Source: Cyclospora cayetanensis
Taxonomy: Eukaryota > Apicomplexa > Conoidasida > Eucoccidiorida > Eimeriidae
Assembly: GCF_002999335.1 (NCBI RefSeq)
Contig: NW_020312403.1
Span: forward strand, 186,001 to 250,000
Reading direction: 5' to 3'
Length of the DNA stretch: 64,000 nt
Numbering within the stretch: position 1 is the stretch's first letter; every line of letters begins with the position of its first letter. Positions 46,791-57,016 of this stretch are shown here, piece by piece. A program made the translations under genes and the position numbers. Under the pieces are notes generated by a model, which ran no database searches, had not been told where the DNA came from, and was given only the letters and a program-made list of their open reading frames with translations.

Positions 46791-48633
46791 ATGATCGGCG
46801 GTCCGAGTTTCCCGCCTCTCCGGGGGCGGCGTTTGTGTAGAATTGTTTTCCCCGTATTTCTGATTCTGCTTCTTAGTGTTGCCTTATCGCTTGCAAACGC
46901 TAGATACATCACCAGTGGTGGCAGCAATATTCACCCTTCGCCTTCTCGGCCTTCCAAGGGCTCCATGCAGCCTTTGTCCAAATCAACACTGCCAAAAGGT
47001 AGTGACACGGCAGCGGTACCAGAAGCAGCAGAAGACGGAGAGCCAGAAGTGGAAGGCGCTCAGGCGGCTTCGTTGACAACGGCGCTTCCAACTGCCGCAG
47101 CAGAGGAGCTGCTCGAGGGAAACGGGGGAGTAGGACAAGTTGAAACAGGGACCCCCGCTGCCGGCATTTCCCCATCTGTACCTTTGTTAGATACAGAGAA
47201 ATCACATCAGGGAGAAGAATTCTTAGTGGCGGAAGGATTGTCTAAGGCCGGGATACCGCCAGAAGCCGAGGGATCAGACGAAGGATCAGGAGATGCAGAA
47301 AGAAACACCGCTAGCGACTCTCCTCCCCCCGCAGGAGGGCCAAATGCATACGGGCGGGGGCGGCCTCTCTCTGCTCCCTTTGTGCAGCATTACTCAAAAC
47401 ACATGGCTATCATTTGGGAGTGGTATACGAAGACGATTGGAGCAACGATGAAGGGCAAAAGGAAGCAAGATGAAGATGTACGTCTGTCGCACCTAGCTGC
47501 GGGGGTGCAAGAGCCCGTGTGGCTCAGGGGTGAAGAGGCTTTATGGGCATTCAGAAAGGAAAACGAGAGCTGGCGCTCACAGGCTGCTCTACGGGCTGCT
47601 TTTACTGGTTTGGTCCAGCTGGGGTAGCAGTCATGCGGGGTACCGCCATACGTGTCGACGTCTCGCAGCACGTGTATGCCTTTGCCTTTTGTTTGTGAAT
47701 GGCGACATGACAGGTGGTCTCGTGGCTTTATTTTGCGCGCTTTTTTTTTCTCTCTCTATGTGCTGATTGCTGATGGGCCCCTCTCCAGTGCCGTGTGCTG
47801 CTCCCTTCCCCCTCCCCCCCCCAGGTGCCCCTCAAAGCATTTCCTTTCCTCTCAGTAGAGAGACCTCTGCGTTATTTTGTGTGGGTGGTGTTTCTCATCA
47901 GGCGCTGATAGTCCACGCCCCTTCTCACTGGAGACGCAATATTCGCTTTAAGGCCGTCTTCGACGGCCACGGAGGATCTGCGGTTTCAAGGACTTGTGTT
48001 GCGCAGTTCTGCAACTTCTTCGGTGGGAGCTGGTGTAGCTTTCAAGAGCTAGAGCCGAAGGCTTTGCACGCGGGCTGCTTGCTTAGGGAGAGGGAGGGGT
48101 GTGTTGGGGGGGTGGGAGCAGCGGTGGGTGGTGGATGGTGTAACGTTGGGGGGTCTTAGGATAAGCATGTTGGTATTTTCTTATTAGTCTCTCTTGTTTC
48201 TGCTACATGCGCTACTGTGCCTGCACGAGGATGGCGTGCTCGTGCCGGTGTGCATTTCTCGAGAGGCCGCTTCTGATAAGGGTTCTTAAGCACTGCTCTG
48301 GGGGCGATGTGGCGGTGTGTGCAAAGGGAACATGCCGGATCTCTCCGCCGTTACTTTCAAGAAAACGTCGCTCCTCTTCGATGAGGTCATTAAAGCGGAC
48401 CCTGTGCGGCACGAACGAGGGGGAAGCACTGGTAAATCTGCACAGTGTGCTGCATGCGGCTCCTATCTGCGCTTGTTTGCGGGTTGTTTGGATATTTATC
48501 GAGTGGTCCGGGCTTGCAGTTCCTGAGAGAATCGCTTCACAGCAGTTGTGATGGCCGTGCACCTTTTCTTCCATACATAGAAACGGCTGCGGAGGGCCCA
48601 TTGACTTATGAAGTCACAAGGGGAGAAAGCTAT

Positions 48634-48690
<57 letters not shown>

Positions 48691-50901
48691 ACAGGGACCA
48701 GCACATCAAAGTGGCCTACTAGTAATAGGGAAGGGAAACCTCAACAGAAAGGAGTATTTTCTCATGTGACCTTGATGCGTATTTATAGGGTTGGTGGTGG
48801 CGATTGAACGACCATGCGAAAAAGTGCCGAAATTCAATATTCACACTTCTAATATTGGTAAGTAGAGTTTCTTCGCTTTTTCGAGTTGTTTTTCCGTTCA
48901 GAAGCTTGGGAGTTTGCCGAAAAGGGTCAAGCGCAATAGAAAGACACTGCGCTGCCGAGATGATGTTCCACGTAGCTGACACCTAATAGCTTGCATGTGC
49001 ATGTGTCACCGACCAGGCAGCAGGCCTTTTCTTGGGAGCGTAGTATTACTATACCGCCTATGGCTTTTCGGAATGACTGCTGTATTTATATGTGTTCGCC
49101 CTCCGTCTCAGGAGATTCTCGTGCTTTCATTCTACACAAAAACGGCACTTACACGATCATGTCGAAAGACCATAAGCCCAGCGATCCTGGGGAAGTGGCA
49201 CGCATCAACCGTGCCGGGGGCTTCGTGTCGTACATCAGGAGGGTGTTCAGAGTGGACGGCATGCTCTCTTTGTCTAGAGCGTTTGGCGATATTGTGAGCT
49301 CCTAGGCGTTGCTTACTCTTTGGGTTGCCTGACTGCTTACGCTGGCAGGGATAGGCTGTGCTGAGGAGCGAAGTGCTTTGCCCCTTGTCTACACAGGGCT
49401 CGGTGTGAGGATGCGGCAGATAACCTTATAGGTGTCTGTGCAGCGGCAGCTCAATGCAGAGAGAGGGAGTTTGGAGACTTCAGTGATGCAGCCGGCGATA
49501 CAAACCGGCTGCATCACTTCCTTGTGCGCTCTGGTAGCACGCGGGGGCGAGAGAAGGGGCACACACGTTCCTTTGATGAGCTGAGCATCCAGCTGTCTCA
49601 AGGTCTCCGTGTGTATTGTTGCACAGCGCATGAAAGCAAACCCGAGACTCCCTGCCACCGAACAGAAAGTCGTGGCAGTTCCTGACGTCCGGAAGTTTGC
49701 GGCCTTCGAAGGCGATTACATCTTCATGGCCTGTGACGGTACTGCGCAAGACATCGCTCCATCTTCATATGCCCTTAGCTCTGCATTGGAGGCGCTGGAG
49801 TGTTTCTGCCATTAAAAGATATGTTTTTTCTCCTCCTTGTACTAATCTGCTGCTGCAGCGTGTGCGGGCAGACCGTCTTTATCGGTGTTGTTTTTTTTTC
49901 AGGGATGTTCGAGGCACCTGGCATGACGTGGGACTACGTGGCAAATCTGCTACAGCGAGAACTGGAGGTACTTCATTGTGTGACGCTCAGTTTTGTCTTT
50001 TTCATGATTGTTCAGACGTGGATACTGCCTTGCTGCATTCCAAGCACTCGCGTTAGGCGCATCCAAGGCCCTCTCATGGTTCTCGGTTGTTGCGCAGGAA
50101 GAGCAGTCTCTGAAACACTCGCATGTCCGCGTTTTCTATTTGCAGTATTCTTGTCTCTTATGTTTTTCCTTTTGTTCCTCTATCCTCGATTTTCGCTGTT
50201 TTTGAAGCTGCGTTCGTCGTTTCAGAGCACAAAAGATAATTTGGTGGAGACGGCTTTTAGGATGCTAAACACCGCATATCTGCTGGGATCGGCAGACAAC
50301 ATTTCAATTGTGCTAACAAAGTTAATGAGCAGAAAGAGGAACAGTAGCACGGTCAGGCGGTTCAGTTATGACTTTTCAGGTAGGCTTCGACGCTTAGAAC
50401 TGCTAGTAGGAAGGACTCGATTTCGCTTTCTTTGTGGCTAATGATTCGCGATCAGTCTCCACATGCCTCTCCGTGCATCTGCATCCTCTCCAGTCGTTGT
50501 GCTGTGCAAAACTCAATGTCTTTTGACTTTTCTTTCGGCGCTGCCGAGAAAAGTTTTGCATTTGCCGCTTTTTGTGAAAAATGCATGTTTACTGAATATG
50601 CAACACCGTCATGCAAGGCGCAAGTCGTTGCGGGGCTGTGGCTTCCAGGAAAGACGTGATATAAAAGAAAGCACTGCATTATCACATCTTTCTGTCCGCC
50701 ATATTTTGGCGTCATGAGAGTTTTTAGTGGGCAAGGCATGACGAATGCCGTAGATCAGCCCATACATAACACCATGTTAACACATCTTTTCCGTTTTCAG
50801 GAAAAAGGGAGTTCGCGGACACGCAGGAGCTATCTTCGCCCAATGTTTACCGGAGCGGCACTTACCACACTTCTTTTGGCCCGGTGGTCACTTTGTTCTA
50901 A
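46791..50901 (+). CDS. Membrane-anchored or secreted PP2C-type protein phosphatase
   Basis: PP2C enzymes are metal-dependent Ser/Thr phosphatases. Nine exons join in phase: 46791-47477, 47902-48022, 48327-48431, 48789-48857, 49112-49293, 49627-49738, 49903-49967, 50226-50379 and 50801-50901 (531 residues). Motifs in order are DEDALIV (first metal Asp, about 229), FKAVFDGHGG (about 250), LLFDEVI, RGGSTGLVVAI, SNIGDSRAF, SKDHKP, ARINRAGGFV, MLSLSRAFGD, DYIFMACDG and GSADNISIVL, so every canonical metal-binding Asp region is present. Before the catalytic domain lies a hydrophobic segment at about residues 15-33 (RIVFPVFLILLLSVALSLA) that could be a signal peptide or a signal anchor. An acidic Ala/Glu/Ser-rich linker of about 190 residues follows. 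A second in-frame start option is 46668. Secretion of PP2C is known in coccidians, but the destination here is inferred. Confidence 0.85.
48628..48687. repeat. TA microsatellite in a PP2C intron
   Basis: A TA run of about 58 bases lies within the intron 48432-48788. It is one of only two strong microsatellites seen to the right of 38 kb. Confidence 0.9.
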
Positions 50902-51778
50902 TCGGCGGAAGGGGGGGATCGTGTGCACTTGTGGCTGCGCCAAGGTCTTTTAGCACCCATCAGTACAACTCGCTGGTGGAGTGCGTAAGTACCTGCTTGA
51001 TTGCGTGCCCTCATGCATGCTTTTGTTAGTCCCACCTGTGACACCGCCGCCCCCGTGACTCCTCATCTTTCTGGCTTGCCTCCCTCCTTCTTCCGATGAA
51101 GTCAATTTTTTCTTGTCGTTTTCCCTGTATCTTTTTCTTTCTTTCTACCCTTGAGCTCCTCGCAGACAGCTGTTGGGAATGAAGACCTCCGGACGGAGAT
51201 GCCGAACGCAAGTAGGCACTCTCCCCGGATCCCCTTGTGTTTGTTGGCCAGCTGATTGTGCTTGGCCCTTGACGGACGGAGCATGCGGTAGTCTTAGGGA
51301 GGGCATGCGTCCAGCGATTTGGTAATTGTTCAATTGCTCTTCATATAGACAACACGTAAAGGAGCTCGCAGCTGCATGCACCGGTTACCGGCCGCTGTTT
51401 CATGCCACAGCTCGTGGGTGGAAACTCGATTATTGGGTTGAAGGTACATCATGAATGGTATCGGGGTCTACTGCCATTGAGCCCACTGAGGAGAAATGTG
51501 TGTGGCCTGATACTTTCATCAATTCAATTCCAGACGCACTCAGCCCTTATACTAAGGGAAACGAGGGTGCTTGGATTGAGAGGCCAAACAGAACCCGTTT
51601 TTTATTTTTTTTAGCCTCTTTCATGCCTTTTGCAGTAGTAGCATGCCTAAGGGTACTATATGGGGCATGTATTCAACGTGTATCAGGGGCTTGGTGTGGC
51701 CAAGTCTAAGCAATGGCAGTCGGTCTAAAGCAGCGATGCAGCAGCGCAAGCTTGGTGCACACACCGGCTATGTAGCAG
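50902..51778. other. Convergent intergenic region after PP2C
   Basis: This is the 3' flank of PP2C and of the facing minus-strand ORF. No coding region or repeat was recognised. Confidence 0.4.
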
Positions 51779-52765
51779 CTAGCGTAAAAACCGAATATTT
51801 GAGGGCTTTGTAGTGGCGTAGTGGAAGACTTCTTGCCAAACTGGGGAGCTGTCGATGATATGAGCGATGGCGAGACACGCTGTTTCGTCCAGTTCCTTTG
51901 GGAGACCGGGCTGAGACTGTCGCGTGAGCTGCATATTCAATATGCGGCTTAGCGGGTTCTCAGTCCGTTGTCGTTTGCCTGAGCGATTGAGGCAGTTGAA
52001 TTCTGCAATCCGTTGCACTAAGCTGTTGTGCGTGTGATGCTTCGAGACATCAGATAGGTGAGCAGCGGCTGGCCACGCGGTAGAAGAACCGCCGAGCGGC
52101 ACTCTCCTCCTCCTCCTTGGCACTGCGTCTTTATTGCTGGCGTGCTCTCGTCCCTGATGTTTTTCGGTGAAATTTGGCGCTTGGCTCAGCATTAGTCGGA
52201 CTGTTTCGGCTGCTAAGGGTTCGATGGACGCGGGGCCACTGCTGGCATCGTGTGAGAGACAGTTCGTTGAAATGGAATGTTGAGTGCCACAGTTTGTAGA
52301 TGTGGGCGACTGTGCTGCTACGTGCACCCTTGAAACACTTTCGAGTTGCTGCGGATGCTGCATACCAGGCTCTCCGGAAAGAGAATAGTTTCCTATGCCC
52401 TCTGTGGCTTCATGGAGCGGAGTGGTGAGGGTGACGCTGCGGCTAGCCAGCCCCAGCTGCCGCTCATCGGTGTGATCCGCTGCAAACGAAAAGAACTGAC
52501 TGGCCTGGGCAACTTGGGGAGACCGACAACCCCACTCCTGGAACGACAATGATACCTGTCCAGGTGTGGGAAATAGGGCTACATCGCAGAGACATGCGGT
52601 ATATACTTCGTGGCTGGCAGTTCGGTGCTGCTCTTCTCTTAGTCTCAGACCTTGCGGGCTTCGACTTCGCACATCCGTTGTGTGTTTGTGCAAATTAAGG
52701 TGATAGGTAGGCGAGGAGGCAGATACGAGAGAATGATTTGATGAAGTATTCGCATATTGGTGCAT
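51779..52765 (-). CDS. Hypothetical Ser/His-rich protein
   Basis: An uninterrupted frame of 328 residues starts at ATG 52765 (MHQYANTSSNH). It is hydrophilic, rich in Ser, His, Gln and Arg, has a basic cluster RRRRR near residue 227, and ends with a more ordered segment (LDETACLAIAHIIDSSPVWQEVFHY) that could be a helix pair. No signal peptide, membrane span or known domain was seen. The main support is its length in a repeat-poor region where long open frames are otherwise rare, together with a mixed, non-repetitive composition. Splice partners upstream cannot be excluded. It could be a nuclear protein; function is unknown. Confidence 0.45.
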   Translation of the reverse strand: MHQYANTSSNHSLVSASSPTYHLNLHKHTTDVRSRSPQGLRLREEQHRTASHEVYTACLCDVALFPTPGQVSLSFQEWGCRSPQVAQASQFFSFAADHTDERQLGLASRSVTLTTPLHEATEGIGNYSLSGEPGMQHPQQLESVSRVHVAAQSPTSTNCGTQHSISTNCLSHDASSGPASIEPLAAETVRLMLSQAPNFTEKHQGREHASNKDAVPRRRRRVPLGGSSTAWPAAAHLSDVSKHHTHNSLVQRIAEFNCLNRSGKRQRTENPLSRILNMQLTRQSQPGLPKELDETACLAIAHIIDSSPVWQEVFHYATTKPSNIRFLR

Positions 52766-54665
52766 GCAGTCTTTTGTTGCACAACCCTGTACACCTGCAT
52801 GGAAGTTCCCTTTCTGGGGCGAGTTGGGCAGCCTATTGTTGCCTGCTTCAACCCTTTTTTATGACAGACGCAACAGAAATGGACTAGGATCTCGGGACCT
52901 GGCGAAGTCTGAGAAAGTCTCTATTCCCGTGAGATCTCGAATGCATCTGAGCCACCAATTGTATTTCGTCGTACGTGTGTGTCTCCCCAGACAAGCTGGA
53001 GCAAATCTATGGGACTATCCCTGCATCTGTCTTTACAGGCATTTCTAGTAAAATGGTGGAGGGAGGACCAACCACAGCTTGCCGCACCTACGCTACTCTG
53101 ATCCTTGTTCCCGGAATACGGGGACTTCGCAAGCTCAGGGAAAAGCTGTTCAATTGCCTCTGGGCGACACTCATCATCCTGGACACATTCGGAATTATGG
53201 AGATTAGTTTTCATCCGATTAAGGACAATACTATGCATTAATATATTTTGTGAGTGAATGAACGACCACCTTTGCATACCGCCGTCGGTTTCTTAATTGA
53301 CATTTTGAGGCATGATTCATCTTGCTTTCAACCGAAATCACCGCTGTACACATGTAGACAGCCGTATAACTTACAGAGCGCACATGCGACATAAGATATG
53401 ATGTTGAAATAGAACTTCCGTTCATCAGGCTTGCGTGGGCAGCCAGATGTTTAGTACGTGGAAGGGTAGCTTTTGAAGGATGCTGCCACACCCGCTGAAT
53501 TTACGAGTGAAACGCAAACCGCTGTAATAGATGTTTGGGCTGAAGTTTGAACTCTAATAATACAGCGAATGTATCTCTTGCGTCGTCGTGTTGTGCGGGA
53601 GGTTCTTGTGACATTTTTAGCTGCCTGTACACCGCGAACAATAAACCTCGAATGCTCCGACTTCCTGCGAGTTCGCGAGCGAGACAGATGCGATAATGAT
53701 GCAACCGAAAATGAGCAGCTGGCCGACAGTGTTCTTCTGCTTGCGAAATGAAGCAGGGCCACCATTTCTGTTAACCCGTTTCGTTATGGCTAGTTATGGG
53801 CATGCGCGCATCTGGAGGAAAAGAAGCTACCTTGAGTACAAATGCGCACATGGCTACATTCGCTGCTGACCGACAGTTAGATCCACTGGTGACGTTTTGC
53901 TCTGGACTCTTAAGCTCTGCGCACGGCGCCAGAAAGAGGCGTTATCCTTCCGCATAGAGGCTTCTGAAGCTAAACGGTACACGCACATATTCCAGATAGA
54001 GTAGGGCATCTATGCCAATATAAAGTGATCGAGTTTGTTGAAATCCCTCTTGTTGCTTTGCATTTTGGAATTGTTTCCCACTATTGTGGCCAAGGATCTC
54101 AACGATCCTACGGCCCTGATACTTATTCGGTTTCTTTCTGCATCCAAGTGCTGGAGCGTGCAGAAAGCTTGAATAAAGGGCTGCAGGAGGTGGTACGAAG
54201 CGAAGCCTCACTGCTATAGGGAGCGCACGATGAACACGAGATGCAACAGAGCACAGGTTGCACATATACGCATTTAAACCAATAGGCATGCGTTTCTGTA
54301 TCTCTGCGATAGGCGGAGCAGTTCGCCCCGAGCGCCCTCTCCCTGCCCAATGTACATATTGCAGGGCCCCCTCTGGCCCGGATTTGACGTTATTTGGTAC
54401 TTTTGAATCCCTTGTAACAAATATTGAGAGATGGGTAGGGAAATTGCGTCTCTTCAAGTGCATCGCACGAATCAGTCCGCAGGAAAAGACGCCCGAAGCC
54501 AAGGTGCTGCAGCGGTCCGCGGGTAGGGTCGGAGGTTCCCTCTAGATGAGTTTTTCAGAGAGGAGCAGAATAGGCAGCAAGTAGCTGCTCCCAACTCACG
54601 GACGGTGCGCACTCCCTGTACACTGGAAAATCCCACTAATTTTCTGCCTCTGCGTTGGCTGTCGG
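52766..54665. other. Region without a supported gene
   Basis: Open frames such as 53942-54502 (minus) lack an ATG at the upstream end and any family motif. No repeats or RNA genes were recognised. Confidence 0.35.
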
Positions 54666-57016
54666 TTACCCGCGCCGCTTGCGGCCTCTGGGCAATTCGG
54701 GTGCCGCCGTTCCTCCCTCAAGGCGTCTCTTAGCGGCGAGACTTCGTGCATTTGCAGCTTTCTCTTCCAACCGTCCGCTTGTTCGGACGGCGTCTGCATC
54801 AGCTTTTGCAGCTTCTGCTGCAAGACCTCTTCGGATCCCCGATTTGGGCAGCGGTCGCGAGATTTCGCCTGCACTCATGACAGCCGCTTTCCGCGCGGCA
54901 GCACCGTTGCTCAGCGCCACCAAACTGCCTGTAGAAGCGTTCTCGGAGTTGTCTTCCTCTGCGTTCAAATCTCCGAAAGCAGTTTTCTGTGCCGCTTCTG
55001 CCCCTCCGCGTGGCTGCAAAGTGGGATCTTTACGACGGACACCCGTGCGTCCTCCTCGCGGCTTTGCCGCGGCCTTAGCGGCGTCCTGCACTCCATCGCC
55101 GCGGCCTCCTTTCGGCAGCTGCAGTGGCGCAGTCGCGCTGTGCAAAGCCGCTCGATGCCCTAGGGCTGTTCTCCTTCGCACTTGTAGCCTCACAGAATCA
55201 CTGACTTGTGCAGTGTCGCTGGGGGGCCTGGCGGGGGCGGCGGCCTTGAGGCCACCGGCTCGGCTGGGATTCTCCTTCTCTAGATCAACTGCGGAAGCAG
55301 CGCCGTTTGCGGCTTTGCTTGCGTCGTCCTTTGTCGGAATATTCGCAGCACCTGCATGCGTTATCTCTGCGACGTTTTCTTTTTCCGCTGAACCCGTGTG
55401 GTGCATCTCAAGCGTTGCCGCACTGGGAGGGGCCTGCGGGGGCAGGCGTTTTGGAGGGACGGCGGGGGAGGGGCCGTTCGCATTTCGTGGGGGCGCCTCG
55501 CCGCAGCAGCCGTGCCCAGAAGCTGCGGAAGGGGGGTCTGGTTGCTGCTGGATTTGCTCTTCTAATTTGATTTCTGCTTCTAGCGGCCCTTGCTGCACTG
55601 GCCGCCCCTGCAGCAGCCTGCCCGTCCGTCGGAGCGCCGCTATGGCGGCGCGCTGCCCTTCGTCGTCCCCGCTGTCCGAATCAATCTGCAAGGCAGTCGC
55701 AGAGACGCAGGCAAAAGCCTTCACGGGAAGGGGGAGGGGGGAGGAGGCAAGGCGAGCAGCAGGAGGAGGCTGCCCCCCACCCGCTACTGCCTCTGCCGAG
55801 GGCGCCGGGAGGAACAAACGGCGTCATCATGCCGGCCCGTTCGACGATTTAAAAACGTTTTTCATGCGAGAAGACACACTCAAGGCACCGACCTCGTCAT
55901 TCGGTCCAGGAGCGCCGTCTCGGATCCTCGTAGCTTCCTCTCCAGTCGTTGGAGCTTCCGCTTCCTTGGGACGCCTGAGGATGAGTTCCTTGAACTGCTT
56001 GTTGAAAAGCATGAAGTGCGACCATCCGCTGGACAGAACGATGCCCAAATAATGCACGAAAACCTCCTCCGTGAGGAGTCCCCCTGCAGCAGCCGGAATT
56101 GCCAACACAAACACCCTTGCTCACACGTGAGAAAGGAAAGATAAGTGCGCCGAAGTCGGCCTATGCGCAGTCGCCATACCACTAACACCCCCCAAACCGC
56201 GATGCAGTGTGAGGCGGCAAGCCTGCCTTCCACGCGCAAAGAGGCCTGCACTGACAAACGCACTCCTCCACTGCTATATCAAACGGCAAGGGGCCCTCTC
56301 CCCCACCTGGAACAGTCGCTGCCACCCTTTCCGCTTCCTTCCTGACTCCATTCGTCAGCAGCACGTGCCGGTATACATAGCGATCGTCGCTATAGCGAGG
56401 CGAGTAATAAACATCGCCTGAGGGCAGTGCGAAGAGGCACATAGATTGATACAGAGTCCATACACCGCACAGGAAAGAGATGGTCACCCCTCTTATCACA
56501 ACCACAACTGTCCACCCCCCCCCGCACCAAAGCGGCGCCATTTGCAGCTCCTTCCATCAAAAGAAACGCTGTCTACAGGAGGCGCAGGCGTCTTGCACAG
56601 CCTCCTGTGCATACGGCTGCTGCATGAGCACCACACAAGAGGCCCTTGCGTCAAACCAAGAGATACAAACACTCCTCAACAACCGTGACGCATGCAGGCA
56701 GCCTACCAAAAGGCGTATTTTTCCACGGATAGCTGCGTATATCCACATTGATGAGTTCACAGTTGATCTCCTTGCTCAAATATGCATCCACTGGAAGAAA
56801 AATAGGCTTGTACTCTCTGTGAAGCTGCTCTTCCTTCGCCTCACACAGACGCTCCATCCGTCGCATCTCCTCGACATGCTCCTTGGTGATCACATAACCC
56901 AAGCTACCGGGAGGTGCAGGGGCTATCGGAGAAGGAAGAGAATCAAGGAAATTTCGGGGACCTTCAGATATAGCCGGACACCCTGACGGCATGCGAGTAG
57001 ATGGAACGGCGTCCAT
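54666..57016 (-). CDS. CKS1/Suc1-type CDK regulatory subunit with long extensions
   Basis: CKS proteins bind cyclin-dependent kinases and phosphorylated partners. Four exons (minus) join in phase 1 at every junction: 57016-56707, 56417-56307, 56083-55880 and 55792-54666, giving 583 residues against the usual 80-150. The CKS fold spans about residues 103-186: GDVYYSPRYSDDRYVYRHVLL, then GLLTEEVFVHYLGIVLSSGWSHFM, then LILRRPK. The phosphate-pocket Arg, Ser-Gly-Trp and final Arg residues are retained, but the HxPEPH hinge is replaced by FNKQFKE. The first 103 residues (with LGYVITKEHVEEM and KPIFLPVDAYLSKEI) resemble no named domain. The tail of about 375 residues is Ala/Pro/Arg-rich with two KEN motifs (about 346 and 381), a DSDSGDDEG acidic patch and a basic end RGRKRRG. 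Exon 1 and the tail are linked to the fold only by splice phase; transcripts are needed. Confidence 0.8.

Noticed and set aside
53942..54502. 187-codon minus-strand frame
   Set aside because: Its upstream end has no ATG and it has no motif or splice partner; a chance open frame is likely.
54666..56052. 465-codon plus-strand frame over the CKS tail
   Set aside because: It is antisense to a minus-strand exon whose phase, KEN motifs and charged composition fit a real protein; the plus frame lacks any domain.
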